Below, one piece after another: positions 1 through 7,574 of a stretch of DNA of 17,820 bases. The DNA lies in assembly GCA_900556095.1 (NCBI GenBank), contig USNU01000002.1, positions 1 through 17,820 of the forward strand, read 5' to 3'. Source of the stretch: an uncultured Bacteroidales bacterium (GTDB taxonomy: Bacteria; Bacteroidota; Bacteroidia; Bacteroidales; Paludibacteraceae). Position 1 is the first letter of the stretch. The number at the start of each line of letters is the position of its first letter. A program made the translations under genes and the position numbers. Below the pieces are notes generated by a model, which saw only the letters and a program-made list of their open reading frames with translations, searched no databases and had not been told where the DNA came from.

Positions 1-117
1 ACAAAGTTTACCCTCCGTAGCGGATTCAATGGGGGCCACATCGCTTACTGTACGATTGCCGTCGCCATATAATTTGCCACCAAGCAGCATGGCCATTTGT
101 TGTGCGCTAAACTCCAC
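1..117 (-). CDS. lpxD: UDP-3-O-acylglucosamine N-acyltransferase LpxD, N-terminal fragment
   Basis: This is the first 39 codons of a gene that runs off the left edge of the window. The reading from GTG at 117-115 gives VEFSAQQMAMLLGGKLYGDG followed by NRTVSDVAPIESATEGKL, which matches the start of LpxD: an FSAQQ-type opening, an LGG-x-hydrophobic-x-GD turn, then a 'V-x-x-x-API-x-x-A-x-x-G-x-L' segment of the uridine-binding N-terminal domain. LpxD adds the N-linked 3-hydroxyacyl chain to UDP-acylglucosamine in lipid A synthesis. An in-frame TAG lies three codons upstream and there is no in-frame ATG between it and the GTG, so GTG is the probable start. An HD phosphohydrolase gene directly upstream on the same strand is the arrangement known from Bacteroides, which supports the call. 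Only the N-terminal domain is visible; the left-handed beta-helix catalytic part is outside the window. Confidence 0.85.
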   Translation of the reverse strand, partial: MEFSAQQMAMLLGGKLYGDGNRTVSDVAPIESATEGKLC

Positions 118-123
118 TTTATG

Positions 124-158
124 CTAATTATGAATTACTAATTATGAATGATGAATTA
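124..158 (-). repeat. Five tandem heptamers before lpxD
   Basis: Five uninterrupted 7-base units occupy this stretch. On the lpxD sense strand the units are TAATTCA, TCATTCA, TAATTAG, TAATTCA and TAATTAG. The array starts six bases upstream of the lpxD GTG codon. The same kind of array, in the same position relative to a GTG start, lies before pdxB (14140-14174). Confidence 0.8.
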
Positions 159-175
159 TTTGTTTCTTTATGCTC

Positions 176-208
176 TCCTATAAGCATCCTATAACGATCC
201 TATAACAA
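176..208 (-). repeat. Three tandem 11-mers upstream of lpxD
   Basis: Three 11-base units follow directly on one another. Each has the invariant heptamer TATAGGA on the lpxD sense strand (TCCTATA on +) at 176-182, 187-193 and 198-204, separated by four variable bases. They sit between the HD gene stop (245) and the heptamer array. The layout of 7 fixed plus 4 variable bases is the same as in the 14220-14263 array, but the heptamer sequence differs. Confidence 0.8.
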
Positions 209-244
209 AAACACAAACAAAAAATTATGCCGTATGTTAATTGC

Positions 245-1501
245 CTATGCGCGAAACTCAAAGAGGTACAACTTCTTGGGTTTGCGGGTAAGAGACTGCA
301 AATCGAGTATCTCGCTGGCGGACGCAATATCTCGCACCGTGCCATCGCGGTATAGGATGTCAATCGAGTCATCTTTCTCCGAATAGGTATTGCTTGTAGA
401 AATATGCTCCACAAAGAAATACTCCGCCTCCATCTCGCTGATACCGAATGAATTAGCATAGTGCCGACGCAGTATTTGCTGTTCCTGTTCGGTAAGCGGT
501 TCTATCAGCAGTCGTCCGCGGAAGAGTTGGCGGTTGGTAAACGCCGTACTCAGTTCGCGCAGCACCACATCGTCCGAGTTCATCCACACCTTGATCGCCG
601 ACAATACATCCGTATCGTCGAGGAGCGCATATCGCTGCATAGCCTCGCTGCCGAGAGCAAAATCTGCTGCCGTAACACGATGATATAGGAAATAGTGCAA
701 CGCAGGCGAGCAGAATAGTTCTTTTCCGCTGAGTGCCAATTCTTTCGCGCGCGCGAGTATTTTTATAAGGTGTTGCTCCGCAGCCACCGAAGTCTTGTGC
801 AGATAGACCTGCCAATACATCAGTCGGCGTGCTACAAGAAATTTCTCCACCGAGTAGATACCCTTGATCTCCACCACCAATCGGTCATCCACCACATTGA
901 GCATCTTGAGCAGTCGTTCACTCGCCACACGCCCCTCCTGTACACCCGTAAAGAACGAATCTCGACAGAGATAGTCCATTCTATCCACATCCAACTGACT
1001 GGAGATGAGTTGGTGAAGGAAATGACGAGGGTATCGGTCTTTGAAGATGGCTATCGCCTCGTCCAGGGGGCGTTGTTGCCAGAGTTGTTGCTCGCTATTA
1101 CGGCTCAAATCGATATTAATCTGCTCCATCATCAATAGCGAAATCTCCTCGTGGGTGATACCCTCCACCAGAGTATGCTCCAACACATGAGAAAAAGGTC
1201 CGTGACCTATATCATGAAGCAGTATAGCCGCCAATGCCCCCGTAGCCTCACCGTCACTAATTTCCACTCCCTTACCACGCAACGAAGCAATCCCCTCGCT
1301 CATCAAGTGCATCGCACCCAACGAGTGAAGAAAACGGCTGTGCATTGCACCCGGGTAAACCAAATAAGAAAGCCCTAACTGCCTGATGCGGTTGAGCCGT
1401 TGTACATACGGATGTTGCAGCACATCGTAGAGCAGATCGCTCGGGATAGTGAGAAATCCGAATACCGGATCGTTGATTATCTTCCGTTTGTTGCTTACCA
1501 T
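245..1501 (-). CDS. HD-domain phosphohydrolase (dNTPase/SAMHD1-like)
   Basis: A 418-residue metal-dependent phosphohydrolase of the HD superfamily, related to deoxynucleotide triphosphohydrolases; the exact substrate cannot be read from sequence. Metal-ligand motifs are visible: 'SRFLHSLGAMHL' near residues 55-66, the HD signature 'LLHDIGHGPFSHVLEH' at about 94-109 (H96-D97, H100, H105), and 'DVDRMDYLCRDS' at 171-182 with the distal Asp. The length is typical for the Bacteroidota form. The ATG at 1501-1499 overlaps the stop codon of the upstream beta-barrel gene by 7 bases (ATGGTAA), so the two are probably translationally coupled and share the promoter at 2354-2385. The lpxD gene follows after a 127-base repeat-containing gap; this HD-lpxD order recurs in Bacteroides. 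Family membership is secure, the physiological role is not. Confidence 0.9.
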   Translation of the reverse strand: MVSNKRKIINDPVFGFLTIPSDLLYDVLQHPYVQRLNRIRQLGLSYLVYPGAMHSRFLHSLGAMHLMSEGIASLRGKGVEISDGEATGALAAILLHDIGHGPFSHVLEHTLVEGITHEEISLLMMEQINIDLSRNSEQQLWQQRPLDEAIAIFKDRYPRHFLHQLISSQLDVDRMDYLCRDSFFTGVQEGRVASERLLKMLNVVDDRLVVEIKGIYSVEKFLVARRLMYWQVYLHKTSVAAEQHLIKILARAKELALSGKELFCSPALHYFLYHRVTAADFALGSEAMQRYALLDDTDVLSAIKVWMNSDDVVLRELSTAFTNRQLFRGRLLIEPLTEQEQQILRRHYANSFGISEMEAEYFFVEHISTSNTYSEKDDSIDILYRDGTVRDIASASEILDLQSLTRKPKKLYLFEFRA

Positions 1502-2334
1502 TTATACAAGCGGCAAGGTTCACACTTCTGCCAACGATAAGAGAAACTGACACCTAATCTAAAATAGCCGTCCCCCCACTGAAACCGCGACGATTTGACA
1601 ATAGGCCAAGCATCAAGACTGCAGTATGGCACATCCAAAAGTCCCTGATGGACAGAAGCCATAACAGTCATAAAGAAACCATGTGTAAGATTGATATTAT
1701 AACCGATCTCAAGCGGAATCATCGGCAATATACCGAATGTCTGTCCCTTGCCTTTGTTAACACGCGTAAAATCATAGTTGATAATACTAAGGTTCAGTCC
1801 AAGCCCTGCATAGACATAGAAACCTGCTTTAGTAAAGGGGAACCATTCTATACCGGCTGTAAACTCGACAAAGCCGCTATTAAAATAGCCTTTGCCCGTT
1901 TTCTGAAGTGTTTCCAGCCCTGTGGTTTTATCGATTGCCATATCGTAGCGGGCACTATCGTTACCATGCAGATACCCGCCCAACAAAGAGTAACGCCAGT
2001 TGCTACTATTGGTAAAGGGCTGATGAAAACTAAAATCCATACTACCGCCAACACTCAGGTTCTGCGGCTGAAAGCCATCCTTGAACGCCACACCGAGCAT
2101 ATCCACATCACCATAGTAATACAGCAAACTACCGGTAATGGAAAATCCCTGCGAAATAGACGCGTTGCGCGTTGAGTAACGACCATCATAACCCGGTCTA
2201 CTACGCCATGCACGGCGTGCCTGTATTCCTTTCTGCGGATTGCCTTTATAGGGCTTTGCTTCCGCCATCAATGCCTCGCTATATCCCAAGCCGAGCACCA
2301 ATGTGAGTATGGAAATTAGCCAATATCTTTTCAT
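1495..2334 (-). CDS. Outer-membrane beta-barrel protein (possibly DUF6089/PorG-like)
   Basis: A 279-residue exported protein. The chosen ATG at 2334-2332 starts MKRYWLISILTLVLGLGYSE, a signal peptide with likely cleavage near residue 24 (ALMA|EAKPY). An upstream GTG at 2343 would only add three residues in front of the signal. The mature part is rich in alternating hydrophobic and aromatic strands, e.g. 'SITGSLLYYYGDV' (66-78), 'WRYSLLGGYLHG' (113-124), 'GFVEFTAGIEWFPF' (154-167), 'GFYVYAGLGLNLSI' (171-184) and 'YFRLGVSFSYRW' (257-268), as in small outer-membrane barrels. The strand pattern with 'VEF...E-F-P-F' followed by a 'Y-AGLG' strand resembles the DUF6089 family, which includes the type IX secretion component PorG; this is a suggestion only. 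After the last strand there is an unusual tail with C271-x-x-C274 and a terminal Trp. It heads an operon with the HD gene. Confidence 0.75.
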   Translation of the reverse strand: MKRYWLISILTLVLGLGYSEALMAEAKPYKGNPQKGIQARRAWRSRPGYDGRYSTRNASISQGFSITGSLLYYYGDVDMLGVAFKDGFQPQNLSVGGSMDFSFHQPFTNSSNWRYSLLGGYLHGNDSARYDMAIDKTTGLETLQKTGKGYFNSGFVEFTAGIEWFPFTKAGFYVYAGLGLNLSIINYDFTRVNKGKGQTFGILPMIPLEIGYNINLTHGFFMTVMASVHQGLLDVPYCSLDAWPIVKSSRFQWGDGYFRLGVSFSYRWQKCEPCRLYKW

Positions 2335-2353
2335 AACCTGCACAAAATTGCCA

Positions 2354-2385
2354 CAAAGGTAGTTATTTTTTGTGGAAGTTACAAA
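2354..2385 (-). promoter_or_regulatory. Bacteroidota promoter for the beta-barrel-HD operon
   Basis: On the - strand a -33 box TTTG (2385-2382) is followed after exactly 20 bases by TACCTTTG (2361-2354), a perfect TAnnTTTG -7 element. Transcription would start around 2347, just before the ATG at 2334, giving a very short leader. Confidence 0.75.
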
Positions 2386-2485
2386 TTTTTATGCATTTTT
2401 CTACAACAGACGGCGATTAAAGCAGCAAAGTAGTAACTCTTTGGATACAAAATGCCCGATACCATATATAATAAGCAGTTATTTT

Positions 2486-3904
2486 CTATCGTTTGCGGGA
2501 AATCTCTTCGCGCACAGAATTGATTTCGAGCAGGGTACTGAAACTATTACCGTCGTACAACCCCGTAAGGTAGGCCAATTTGTCGTCCTCCTTGGCATAG
2601 CCCATACGGAGCATATTCTCCGCCGTCAGACGGAACAAGTCGGATTTGTTATGGTGTTCGGGATCGTAGTGGGTATAAACGCCATAACTAAGGTTGAGTG
2701 TGCGGACCAGTTGCTCTTTGTAGCAGATGGCCATAATGGGTGTGGGGCCACGAAAAGCAGCCAGGTTGCGTGCCATACGCCCTGTGGCACTGTCGATAAG
2801 GATACCGCGCAAACCAAGTTCCATAGAAGCCCGGAAAGCCGCCTGTGCCAAAAACTCGCGTACAGGATCGTCATCACTACTACCAAGATCAATATCACGC
2901 GAATACTCCTGCTCTTTCTCCGCCTGCTCGGCTATATGCGCCATGGTCCGCACTGCTTCTACCGGATACTTACCCGAGGCGGTCTCCCCCGACAACATCA
3001 GAGCGTCGGTGCGCGAGAATACAGCATTGGCAATATCGGTAACCTCCGCACGAGTCGGACGCGGATTACTGATCATTGAGTGAAGCATTTGGGTAGCCAC
3101 AATCACGGGTTTGCGGGCGCGGCGGCACTTACGGATAATATTACGCTGGATACCCGGTATTTTCTCGATAGGAACCTCTATACCGAGGTCGCCACGAGCA
3201 ATCATAATACCATACGAAGCCTCGATAATCTCGTCGATATTGTCCACACCCTCCTGGTTCTCAATCTTGGAGATGATGAGCATCTCTTTACCGGTCTCAC
3301 GAATAATCTCCTGCACGGCATGTACATCGGCAGCCGAGCGCACGAAACTATGTGCAATAAAGTCCACATCCATCGAGGCAGCAAAACGGATATTGCGAAT
3401 ATCTTTCTCCGTCAGGGCAGGCAGTTCAATATGCGTTCCCGGCACGTTCACGCTCTTGCGTGCACCGAGTGTACCGTCGTTCTGTACGATGGCAGTTATA
3501 TCATCCCCCTGAATATCAGTAACAAGCATATCAAGGAGTCCATCGTCAAACAACACATGACTGCCGATGTGGATATCGTGTGCAAATGCAGGATAAGATA
3601 CGCAGATTGCGTCATGCGTGGTTACGCCATCGGGATTGCCACAGATATGCACCATCTCTCCTGTCTTGTAGTCAATGGGAGTTTCGCACACCGTAGTACG
3701 AATCTCGGGCCCTTTGGTATCGAGAAGAATACCTAATTTCTTACTCACTTTGCGCGTGTTCTCTATTACCTGCCGCATTCCCTCCTCGGGAGCATGAGCC
3801 GTATTGATACGCACCACATTGATACCGGCATCATAAAGCGATTGGAGAAACGCCACATCGCAGCGGCGGTCGCTGATACTGGCGACAATCTTTGTTTGTT
3901 TCAT
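2486..3904 (-). CDS. pyk: Pyruvate kinase
   Basis: A 472-residue pyruvate kinase converting phosphoenolpyruvate and ADP to pyruvate and ATP in the last step of glycolysis. Order of domains: TIM-barrel N-terminus; 'RINTAHA' at 32-38 (phosphate-binding Arg32, Asn34, His37; the common form is NFSHG); 'LDTKGPEIR' at 61-69; an inserted B domain at roughly 71-155; the catalytic lysine in 'ISKIENQEG' (Lys213, Glu215); 'MIARGDLGIEVP' at 234-245 with the metal ligand Asp239; 'ATQMLHSM' at 270-277; 'EVTDIANAV...TDALMLSGETASGKYP' at 287-314; and the C-terminal effector domain from about 345. The length is standard and no extra PEP-utilising domain is attached. The start ATG is at 3904-3902. No -33/-7 promoter is obvious between it and the tRNA terminator upstream; a GC-rich hairpin lies in the leader (3927-3966). 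Confidence 0.95.
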   Translation of the reverse strand: MKQTKIVASISDRRCDVAFLQSLYDAGINVVRINTAHAPEEGMRQVIENTRKVSKKLGILLDTKGPEIRTTVCETPIDYKTGEMVHICGNPDGVTTHDAICVSYPAFAHDIHIGSHVLFDDGLLDMLVTDIQGDDITAIVQNDGTLGARKSVNVPGTHIELPALTEKDIRNIRFAASMDVDFIAHSFVRSAADVHAVQEIIRETGKEMLIISKIENQEGVDNIDEIIEASYGIMIARGDLGIEVPIEKIPGIQRNIIRKCRRARKPVIVATQMLHSMISNPRPTRAEVTDIANAVFSRTDALMLSGETASGKYPVEAVRTMAHIAEQAEKEQEYSRDIDLGSSDDDPVREFLAQAAFRASMELGLRGILIDSATGRMARNLAAFRGPTPIMAICYKEQLVRTLNLSYGVYTHYDPEHHNKSDLFRLTAENMLRMGYAKEDDKLAYLTGLYDGNSFSTLLEINSVREEISRKR

Positions 3905-3926
3905 ACCTTGACTAATACCTTTATTT

Positions 3927-3966
3927 CCCGGAGGCTTCCCTGCTTTTCCCCTAAGCCCCCCACGGG
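3927..3966 (-). promoter_or_regulatory. GC-rich hairpin in the pyk leader
   Basis: On the - strand CCC, two unpaired bases and a GGGGGCTT-type arm pair with AAGCCTCC followed by GGG, giving about 8 bp plus 3 bp around a 15-base loop. It ends about 22 bases before the pyk ATG and is not followed by a T-run, so it is not a standard terminator. A regulatory leader or a processing site between the tRNA and pyk is possible. Apart from this hairpin, the tRNA and the flanking terminators and promoter listed separately, I see nothing in the gene-free stretch 3905-4300. Confidence 0.35.
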
Positions 3967-3975
3967 TTTCTGAAT

Positions 3976-4011
3976 AAAAAAGGGCAATTCCGATGTTTAA
4001 TCAGTTTGCCC
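3976..4011 (-). terminator. Rho-independent terminator of tRNA-Leu
   Basis: On the - strand GGGCAA (4011-4006) pairs with TTGCCC (3987-3982), with an inner CTGAT/ATCGG helix around a TAAAC loop, followed directly by six T (3981-3976). It begins seven bases past the tRNA 3' end. Confidence 0.8.
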
Positions 4012-4017
4012 ATATCG

Positions 4018-4103
4018 TACCGCGAGTGGGACTTGAACCCACACAACCATTTCTGGTCAAGGGATTTTAAGTCCCTCGTGTCTACCGATTCCACCATCGC
4101 GGC
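4018..4103 (-). tRNA. tRNA-Leu (anticodon UAA)
   Basis: An 86-base type II tRNA on the - strand. The acceptor stem GCCGCGA (4103-4097) pairs with TCGCGGT (4025-4019) with a G1-U72 wobble, and the discriminator base is A at 4018. The anticodon arm AGGGA/TCCCT encloses CTTAAAA, with anticodon TAA at 4069-4067. A long variable arm (ACCA...TGGT) is present as expected for Leu, and the T arm is GTGGG-TTCAAGT-CCCAC. The D region contains the GG of TCGGTAGAC. CCA is not encoded and must be added after transcription. A promoter at 4160-4191 and a terminator at 3976-4011 bracket it as an independent transcription unit. Confidence 0.95.
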
Positions 4104-4159
4104 GTTGAGAAACAACCACAGTATAAATCCTGCGACCATTATCCACTCAAAACCGGCTG

Positions 4160-4191
4160 CAAAGATACAGATAAAAAATGAAATATGCAAA
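4160..4191 (-). promoter_or_regulatory. Promoter of tRNA-Leu
   Basis: The - strand carries TTTG at 4191-4188, a 20-base spacer, and TATCTTTG at 4167-4160, a full TAnnTTTG match. The predicted start, near 4153, gives a leader of about 50 bases before the mature 5' end at 4103. Confidence 0.75.
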
Positions 4192-4243
4192 TCTCAATTG
4201 CAGTTTGCCATAAGATTGCCCTACGCCATACGAGGCGGATACC

Positions 4244-4279
4244 AAAAAAGGCTGCCCGACAATGATGCCGGGCAGCCTT
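4244..4279 (-). terminator. Rho-independent terminator of mdh
   Basis: A perfect 11-bp stem, AAGGCTGCCCG (4279-4269) with CGGGCAGCCTT (4258-4248), encloses a 10-base loop and runs into TTTTTT (4249-4244) on the - strand. It lies about 20 bases past the mdh stop codon. Confidence 0.9.
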
Positions 4280-4300
4280 GATATATAATCCAACAATGGA

Positions 4301-5242
4301 TTAGATTGCGTTGATTTCGTGGAGAATAGCGGTAGTTTTTGCTACAGCTGCCTCGCTGGCAGCGAAGAGTTCTTTCTCTTTGTCGTTGAGCGGCAACTCA
4401 ACAATCTTCTCGATACCGTTCTTGCCGATGACACAAGGTACACCGATAGTGATGTCTTTGTATCCGTACTCACCCTCAAGGTAAGCCGAGCAAGGAATGA
4501 GTTTCTTCTGATCATTGATGATGCTATCTACCACGCTGGCAGCACTTGCACCCGGAGCCATCCATGCGCTGGTGCCGAGCAGACCGGTCAGCGTTGCACC
4601 ACCTACCATCGTGCTATGAACTACCTCATCCAACTCAGCCTCGCTGATAAAGTTGAGAATAGGCATACCTTTGTAGGTAGCAAAACGCGCCATAGGAATC
4701 ATAGTGGTGTCGCCGTGTCCGCCAATAACGAAACCTTCTACCTCGTTGGCATTGCAAGCAAGTTTTTGGCTGAGGAAGTATTTGAAACGGCTGCTATCCA
4801 ATGCGCCACCCATACCGATAACGCGGTTGCGCGACAGGCCGAGCGATTTCAGGGTGAGGTATGCCATGGTGTCCATCGGGTTGGAAACCACGATAAGTAT
4901 AGCATTCGGCGAGTAGGTCAGCACCTGATTAGCCACGCTCTTTACGATACCTGCGTTTACGCCGATGAGTTCTTCACGTGTCATACCCGGTTTGCGTGGC
5001 AGACCGCTGGTGATGACTACCACGTCGGAGTTTGCTGTCTGGGCGTAGTCGTTAGTAACGCCTTTTACCACGGTATCAAAGCCCAAGAGCTGAGCCGTTT
5101 GCATGATATCCATAGCCTTGCCTTCCGCAACACCCTCTTTGATATCAATCAATACTACTTCGCTGGCGATTTGCTTAACTGCCAACACATTTGCGCACGT
5201 AGCACCTACGTTACCTGCGCCTACAACGGTTACTTTTGACAT
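4301..5242 (-). CDS. mdh: Malate dehydrogenase (LDH-like, NAD-dependent)
   Basis: A 313-residue malate dehydrogenase of the LDH-like type, interconverting malate and oxaloacetate with NAD. Visible features: the dinucleotide-binding 'VVGAGNVGA' at 6-14 with Asp33 closing the second strand ('VLIDI'), which fits NAD preference; the substrate-binding arginines in 'GLPRKPGMTREEL' (Arg83, Arg89); 'VVSNPMD' at 118-124 with Asn121; 'DSSRFKYFL' at about 149-157; and the catalytic histidine in 'IGGHGDTTMIP' (His176). Length and motif spacing are complete. The gene has its own promoter (5286-5317) and a strong terminator (4244-4279), so it is monocistronic. In gut Bacteroidales this enzyme feeds the reductive succinate branch; that role is inferred from known physiology. 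Confidence 0.95.
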   Translation of the reverse strand: MSKVTVVGAGNVGATCANVLAVKQIASEVVLIDIKEGVAEGKAMDIMQTAQLLGFDTVVKGVTNDYAQTANSDVVVITSGLPRKPGMTREELIGVNAGIVKSVANQVLTYSPNAILIVVSNPMDTMAYLTLKSLGLSRNRVIGMGGALDSSRFKYFLSQKLACNANEVEGFVIGGHGDTTMIPMARFATYKGMPILNFISEAELDEVVHSTMVGGATLTGLLGTSAWMAPGASAASVVDSIINDQKKLIPCSAYLEGEYGYKDITIGVPCVIGKNGIEKIVELPLNDKEKELFAASEAAVAKTTAILHEINAI

Positions 5243-5285
5243 AACTTTATATTATTAGGTTTATACTATTCTTGTATTATGCGGG

Positions 5286-5317
5286 CAAAGTTACTGCTTT
5301 TTTTCAACCCCTGCAAA
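5286..5317 (-). promoter_or_regulatory. Promoter of mdh
   Basis: The - strand shows TTTG at 5317-5314, a 20-base spacer and TAACTTTG at 5293-5286. The 19-mer AAAAAAGCAGTAACTTTGC around the -7 box also occurs inside pdxB (13282-13300). The leader to the ATG at 5242 is about 37 bases. Confidence 0.8.
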
Positions 5318-5352
5318 TAATTCTCTATTTTGCCAATCGATCTATACAAAAA

Positions 5353-7515
5353 CTATTCCCATTTGGTACCAAGGATAGTATATTTACCTTGTGGCGTAAG
5401 GATATAGAGTACACCGTTCTCCAACAGAAAATGCGGCTGAATCTCATCGCTTTTGACATTATCCAAAGCCGTTTCCTGCTTTACCCACACCGTGATATGT
5501 ACATAAGCGTCCACTGCACCGCGTGAACGCAAGCGCAAATAGGCATCCTGAATTCCCTCTACATCTGACTGGAAGCCGAGAGCCACCAATCCGCCTTCGG
5601 CAGGCAACGTATTCGGCGACATTTTAAACTTACTCGGGTGATTGCCCGTAAAAGACATCGTAATACTTTCCGTCAGATTTGCACCCGTAACCTTCAAAAC
5701 AAAGGTCTTCAGTTCGTCAGGTTTGACAGTCTCATAGAACTCGGGGCTATCCACCGAGATAAGAGGCAAGTCGTCGCGTCCCCACGATACATCGTCTATC
5801 AGATAGGTAGCCGCCCCCTCTGCACCGTTGATACCGCTGAACTTAAAGCCCATAAAGAACACATCGGGGATATTCTCCTGCCCCGCGAGGTTCACCTGGA
5901 AGTCAAGCCAGTCGCCCGATTGGTCTTTGGTATCGGGCATAGCGATATTAAGGTCTTGGAAGAACACATCGTCGGCATCGGTGGCATCAATGAAATAGAG
6001 TTGCAACTTAGCCGACATATCGTCGGTAAGTGCATCGCCGCGCACACGGAAGGTGAATACTTGGTTCTTGGCGTTTTTATAGTCCAACGCGGGTGTAATA
6101 AGCCACATTGAATCCACCATATTAGACTCGCCTTGCCAAACATACCCCGTAGCCTTGGCGCAATGTTCTCCATCGTTATTCACATCTACATACCCCCACC
6201 ATGGGCGTGTACCGGCGGTTACCACATTCTGCCAGCCCGTGAGTTTGAGCGTCTTATTGTGTTCGACATTGTCAAAATGCTCATTGAGCAGCGCAAGCGG
6301 GTTGCTCATATCCCATACAAAGGCCGTAGCATAGTCTGTCACTTCGGGGTCGCCCTCAGTAGCCACACCCGTGATACGCAGTTGCTGTTTCTGTGCGTTC
6401 TTGCTCGACCAATAAATAGTGGCGGAGTACGTACCCGCCTTGCGGGGAGAGAAAGTGATATAGGTCTTCGCCTCCATATTGCGCGGAATAAGCGAACTGC
6501 TGATTTGGAAAGCCGCATCGCTTCCGTCATTAAGGATGGTAACAGCCAAATCTTCCACACAATTAAGCGACGTAACCACTACGGAATCACGCACCTGCGT
6601 ACCGGCTTTGGCAGAGAACTGCGGCAGAGTGGTAGGTGCGATATGTATCTCGGGTTTGAGGGTAGAATCGCTTCCTGCTCCGCTGAGCGAGAACGTTTTG
6701 TTGTATTCCAACGCCTGCGAACAATCGGTAACAAGCATCGCCTTATGGTTGCCCACCACAGTCGGGGCATACCATAGTTTGACCGTTTCCTCGGCTGCCG
6801 TTACCTGTGTTTTCTCCAATCGAAACATATTGCGATTGGTGCCACGAAGACCTAAATAGATCGGCTCAGTTATATTGCCTTGGCGAATAGTGAGCGTGGT
6901 CATTAGCACACTATCACCTATATTGCAGCGTGCAGGGGCGATATACTCCGGCATGACGGTGTACCACGGGCTTAAGTTCTCGGTGCGGGCAAAAGAGAAA
7001 GCATCAAAAACAACCTCTACCCCCTTCTTCACCCCAATGCTAAACAGAAAACTCGTTGCGTCCTGCGGCTTGGTGGTCTTTAGCGTCAGTTCCTGCCACC
7101 CATTACCAAGAGGCAATACTTGATTGAGTTTTGCACTGTCGTGAGGTGTACCTTCTTGTGCATAACGAAAATTCCATGCGCTATTCAGGAACAAATCACC
7201 CGCATTAGCAGACAACACCTTATAATGAATAGTCATCTCAAACTCCTGTCCCGTAACATCAGACTGCAAGTCAATGGTTTGTTGTAAAGAACGAGTCTGC
7301 TTAACCTCCGTGGTTCGGAAGGCCTTTTCACCGCTATACACATCCGCCGTTTCAATGGCAATAGCACCACCAAAGGTCCAATCTGTGAAATCTGCGCCAA
7401 AGAGGAAGTTGGTTTGCGCTTCTTCAAAATCTCCATTGCTGAGCAGATTGTCTGCCGCCATAGCAGGCAACAGTATTCCTGCGCAAAGGAAAATAGATAA
7501 TAATGTTTTCTTCAT
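5353..7515 (-). CDS. Secreted multidomain protein A: Ig-like repeats, choice-of-anchor J domain, C-terminal sorting-like tail
   Basis: A 720-residue exported protein of unknown function. MKKTLLSIFLCAGILLPAMA (1-20) is a signal peptide cut before ADN. Residues 22-178 look like a carbohydrate-binding-type beta-sandwich (opening 'LLSNGDFEEA', closing 'VVFDAFSFAR'). Two Ig-like/ASPM-Hydin-like modules follow at about 185-280 and 287-386. A choice-of-anchor J-type domain ('LNEHFDNV...LTGWQNV...WLITPALDY...YLIDDVSWG') spans about 409-580, and a third Ig-like module about 583-678. The final 35 residues end 'LENGVLYILTPQGKYTILGT', like the short C-terminal tails of Bacteroidales T9SS cargo. No catalytic residues are recognisable; adhesion or matrix binding is an inference. 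It follows gene B by 111 bases that contain a 12-bp inverted repeat, and I find no clear promoter of its own. Confidence 0.75.
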   Translation of the reverse strand: MKKTLLSIFLCAGILLPAMAADNLLSNGDFEEAQTNFLFGADFTDWTFGGAIAIETADVYSGEKAFRTTEVKQTRSLQQTIDLQSDVTGQEFEMTIHYKVLSANAGDLFLNSAWNFRYAQEGTPHDSAKLNQVLPLGNGWQELTLKTTKPQDATSFLFSIGVKKGVEVVFDAFSFARTENLSPWYTVMPEYIAPARCNIGDSVLMTTLTIRQGNITEPIYLGLRGTNRNMFRLEKTQVTAAEETVKLWYAPTVVGNHKAMLVTDCSQALEYNKTFSLSGAGSDSTLKPEIHIAPTTLPQFSAKAGTQVRDSVVVTSLNCVEDLAVTILNDGSDAAFQISSSLIPRNMEAKTYITFSPRKAGTYSATIYWSSKNAQKQQLRITGVATEGDPEVTDYATAFVWDMSNPLALLNEHFDNVEHNKTLKLTGWQNVVTAGTRPWWGYVDVNNDGEHCAKATGYVWQGESNMVDSMWLITPALDYKNAKNQVFTFRVRGDALTDDMSAKLQLYFIDATDADDVFFQDLNIAMPDTKDQSGDWLDFQVNLAGQENIPDVFFMGFKFSGINGAEGAATYLIDDVSWGRDDLPLISVDSPEFYETVKPDELKTFVLKVTGANLTESITMSFTGNHPSKFKMSPNTLPAEGGLVALGFQSDVEGIQDAYLRLRSRGAVDAYVHITVWVKQETALDNVKSDEIQPHFLLENGVLYILTPQGKYTILGTKWE

Positions 7516-7574
7516 AGGTTGATATTTCTCAGTTTTATGGTTTTCCCTGTAGTTACTTTCACCTTAAAGGATAG

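Noticed and set aside
124..208. CRISPR array or riboswitch in the lpxD upstream repeats
   Set aside because: Units are 7 and 11 bases, far too short for CRISPR repeats and spacers, with no cas gene nearby; no riboswitch fold is visible.
2486..3904. Pyruvate kinase motif NTAHA instead of NFSHG as a sign of lost function
   Set aside because: Arg, Asn and His are retained and every other catalytic segment is intact; I take it as a lineage variant.
4018..4103. Integration site at the tRNA-Leu gene
   Set aside because: No integrase, no repeated tRNA 3' end and ordinary housekeeping genes on both sides.
4319..5239. Long open frame on the + strand opposite mdh
   Set aside because: It mirrors mdh codon structure, has no family signature and no promoter; mdh is certain.
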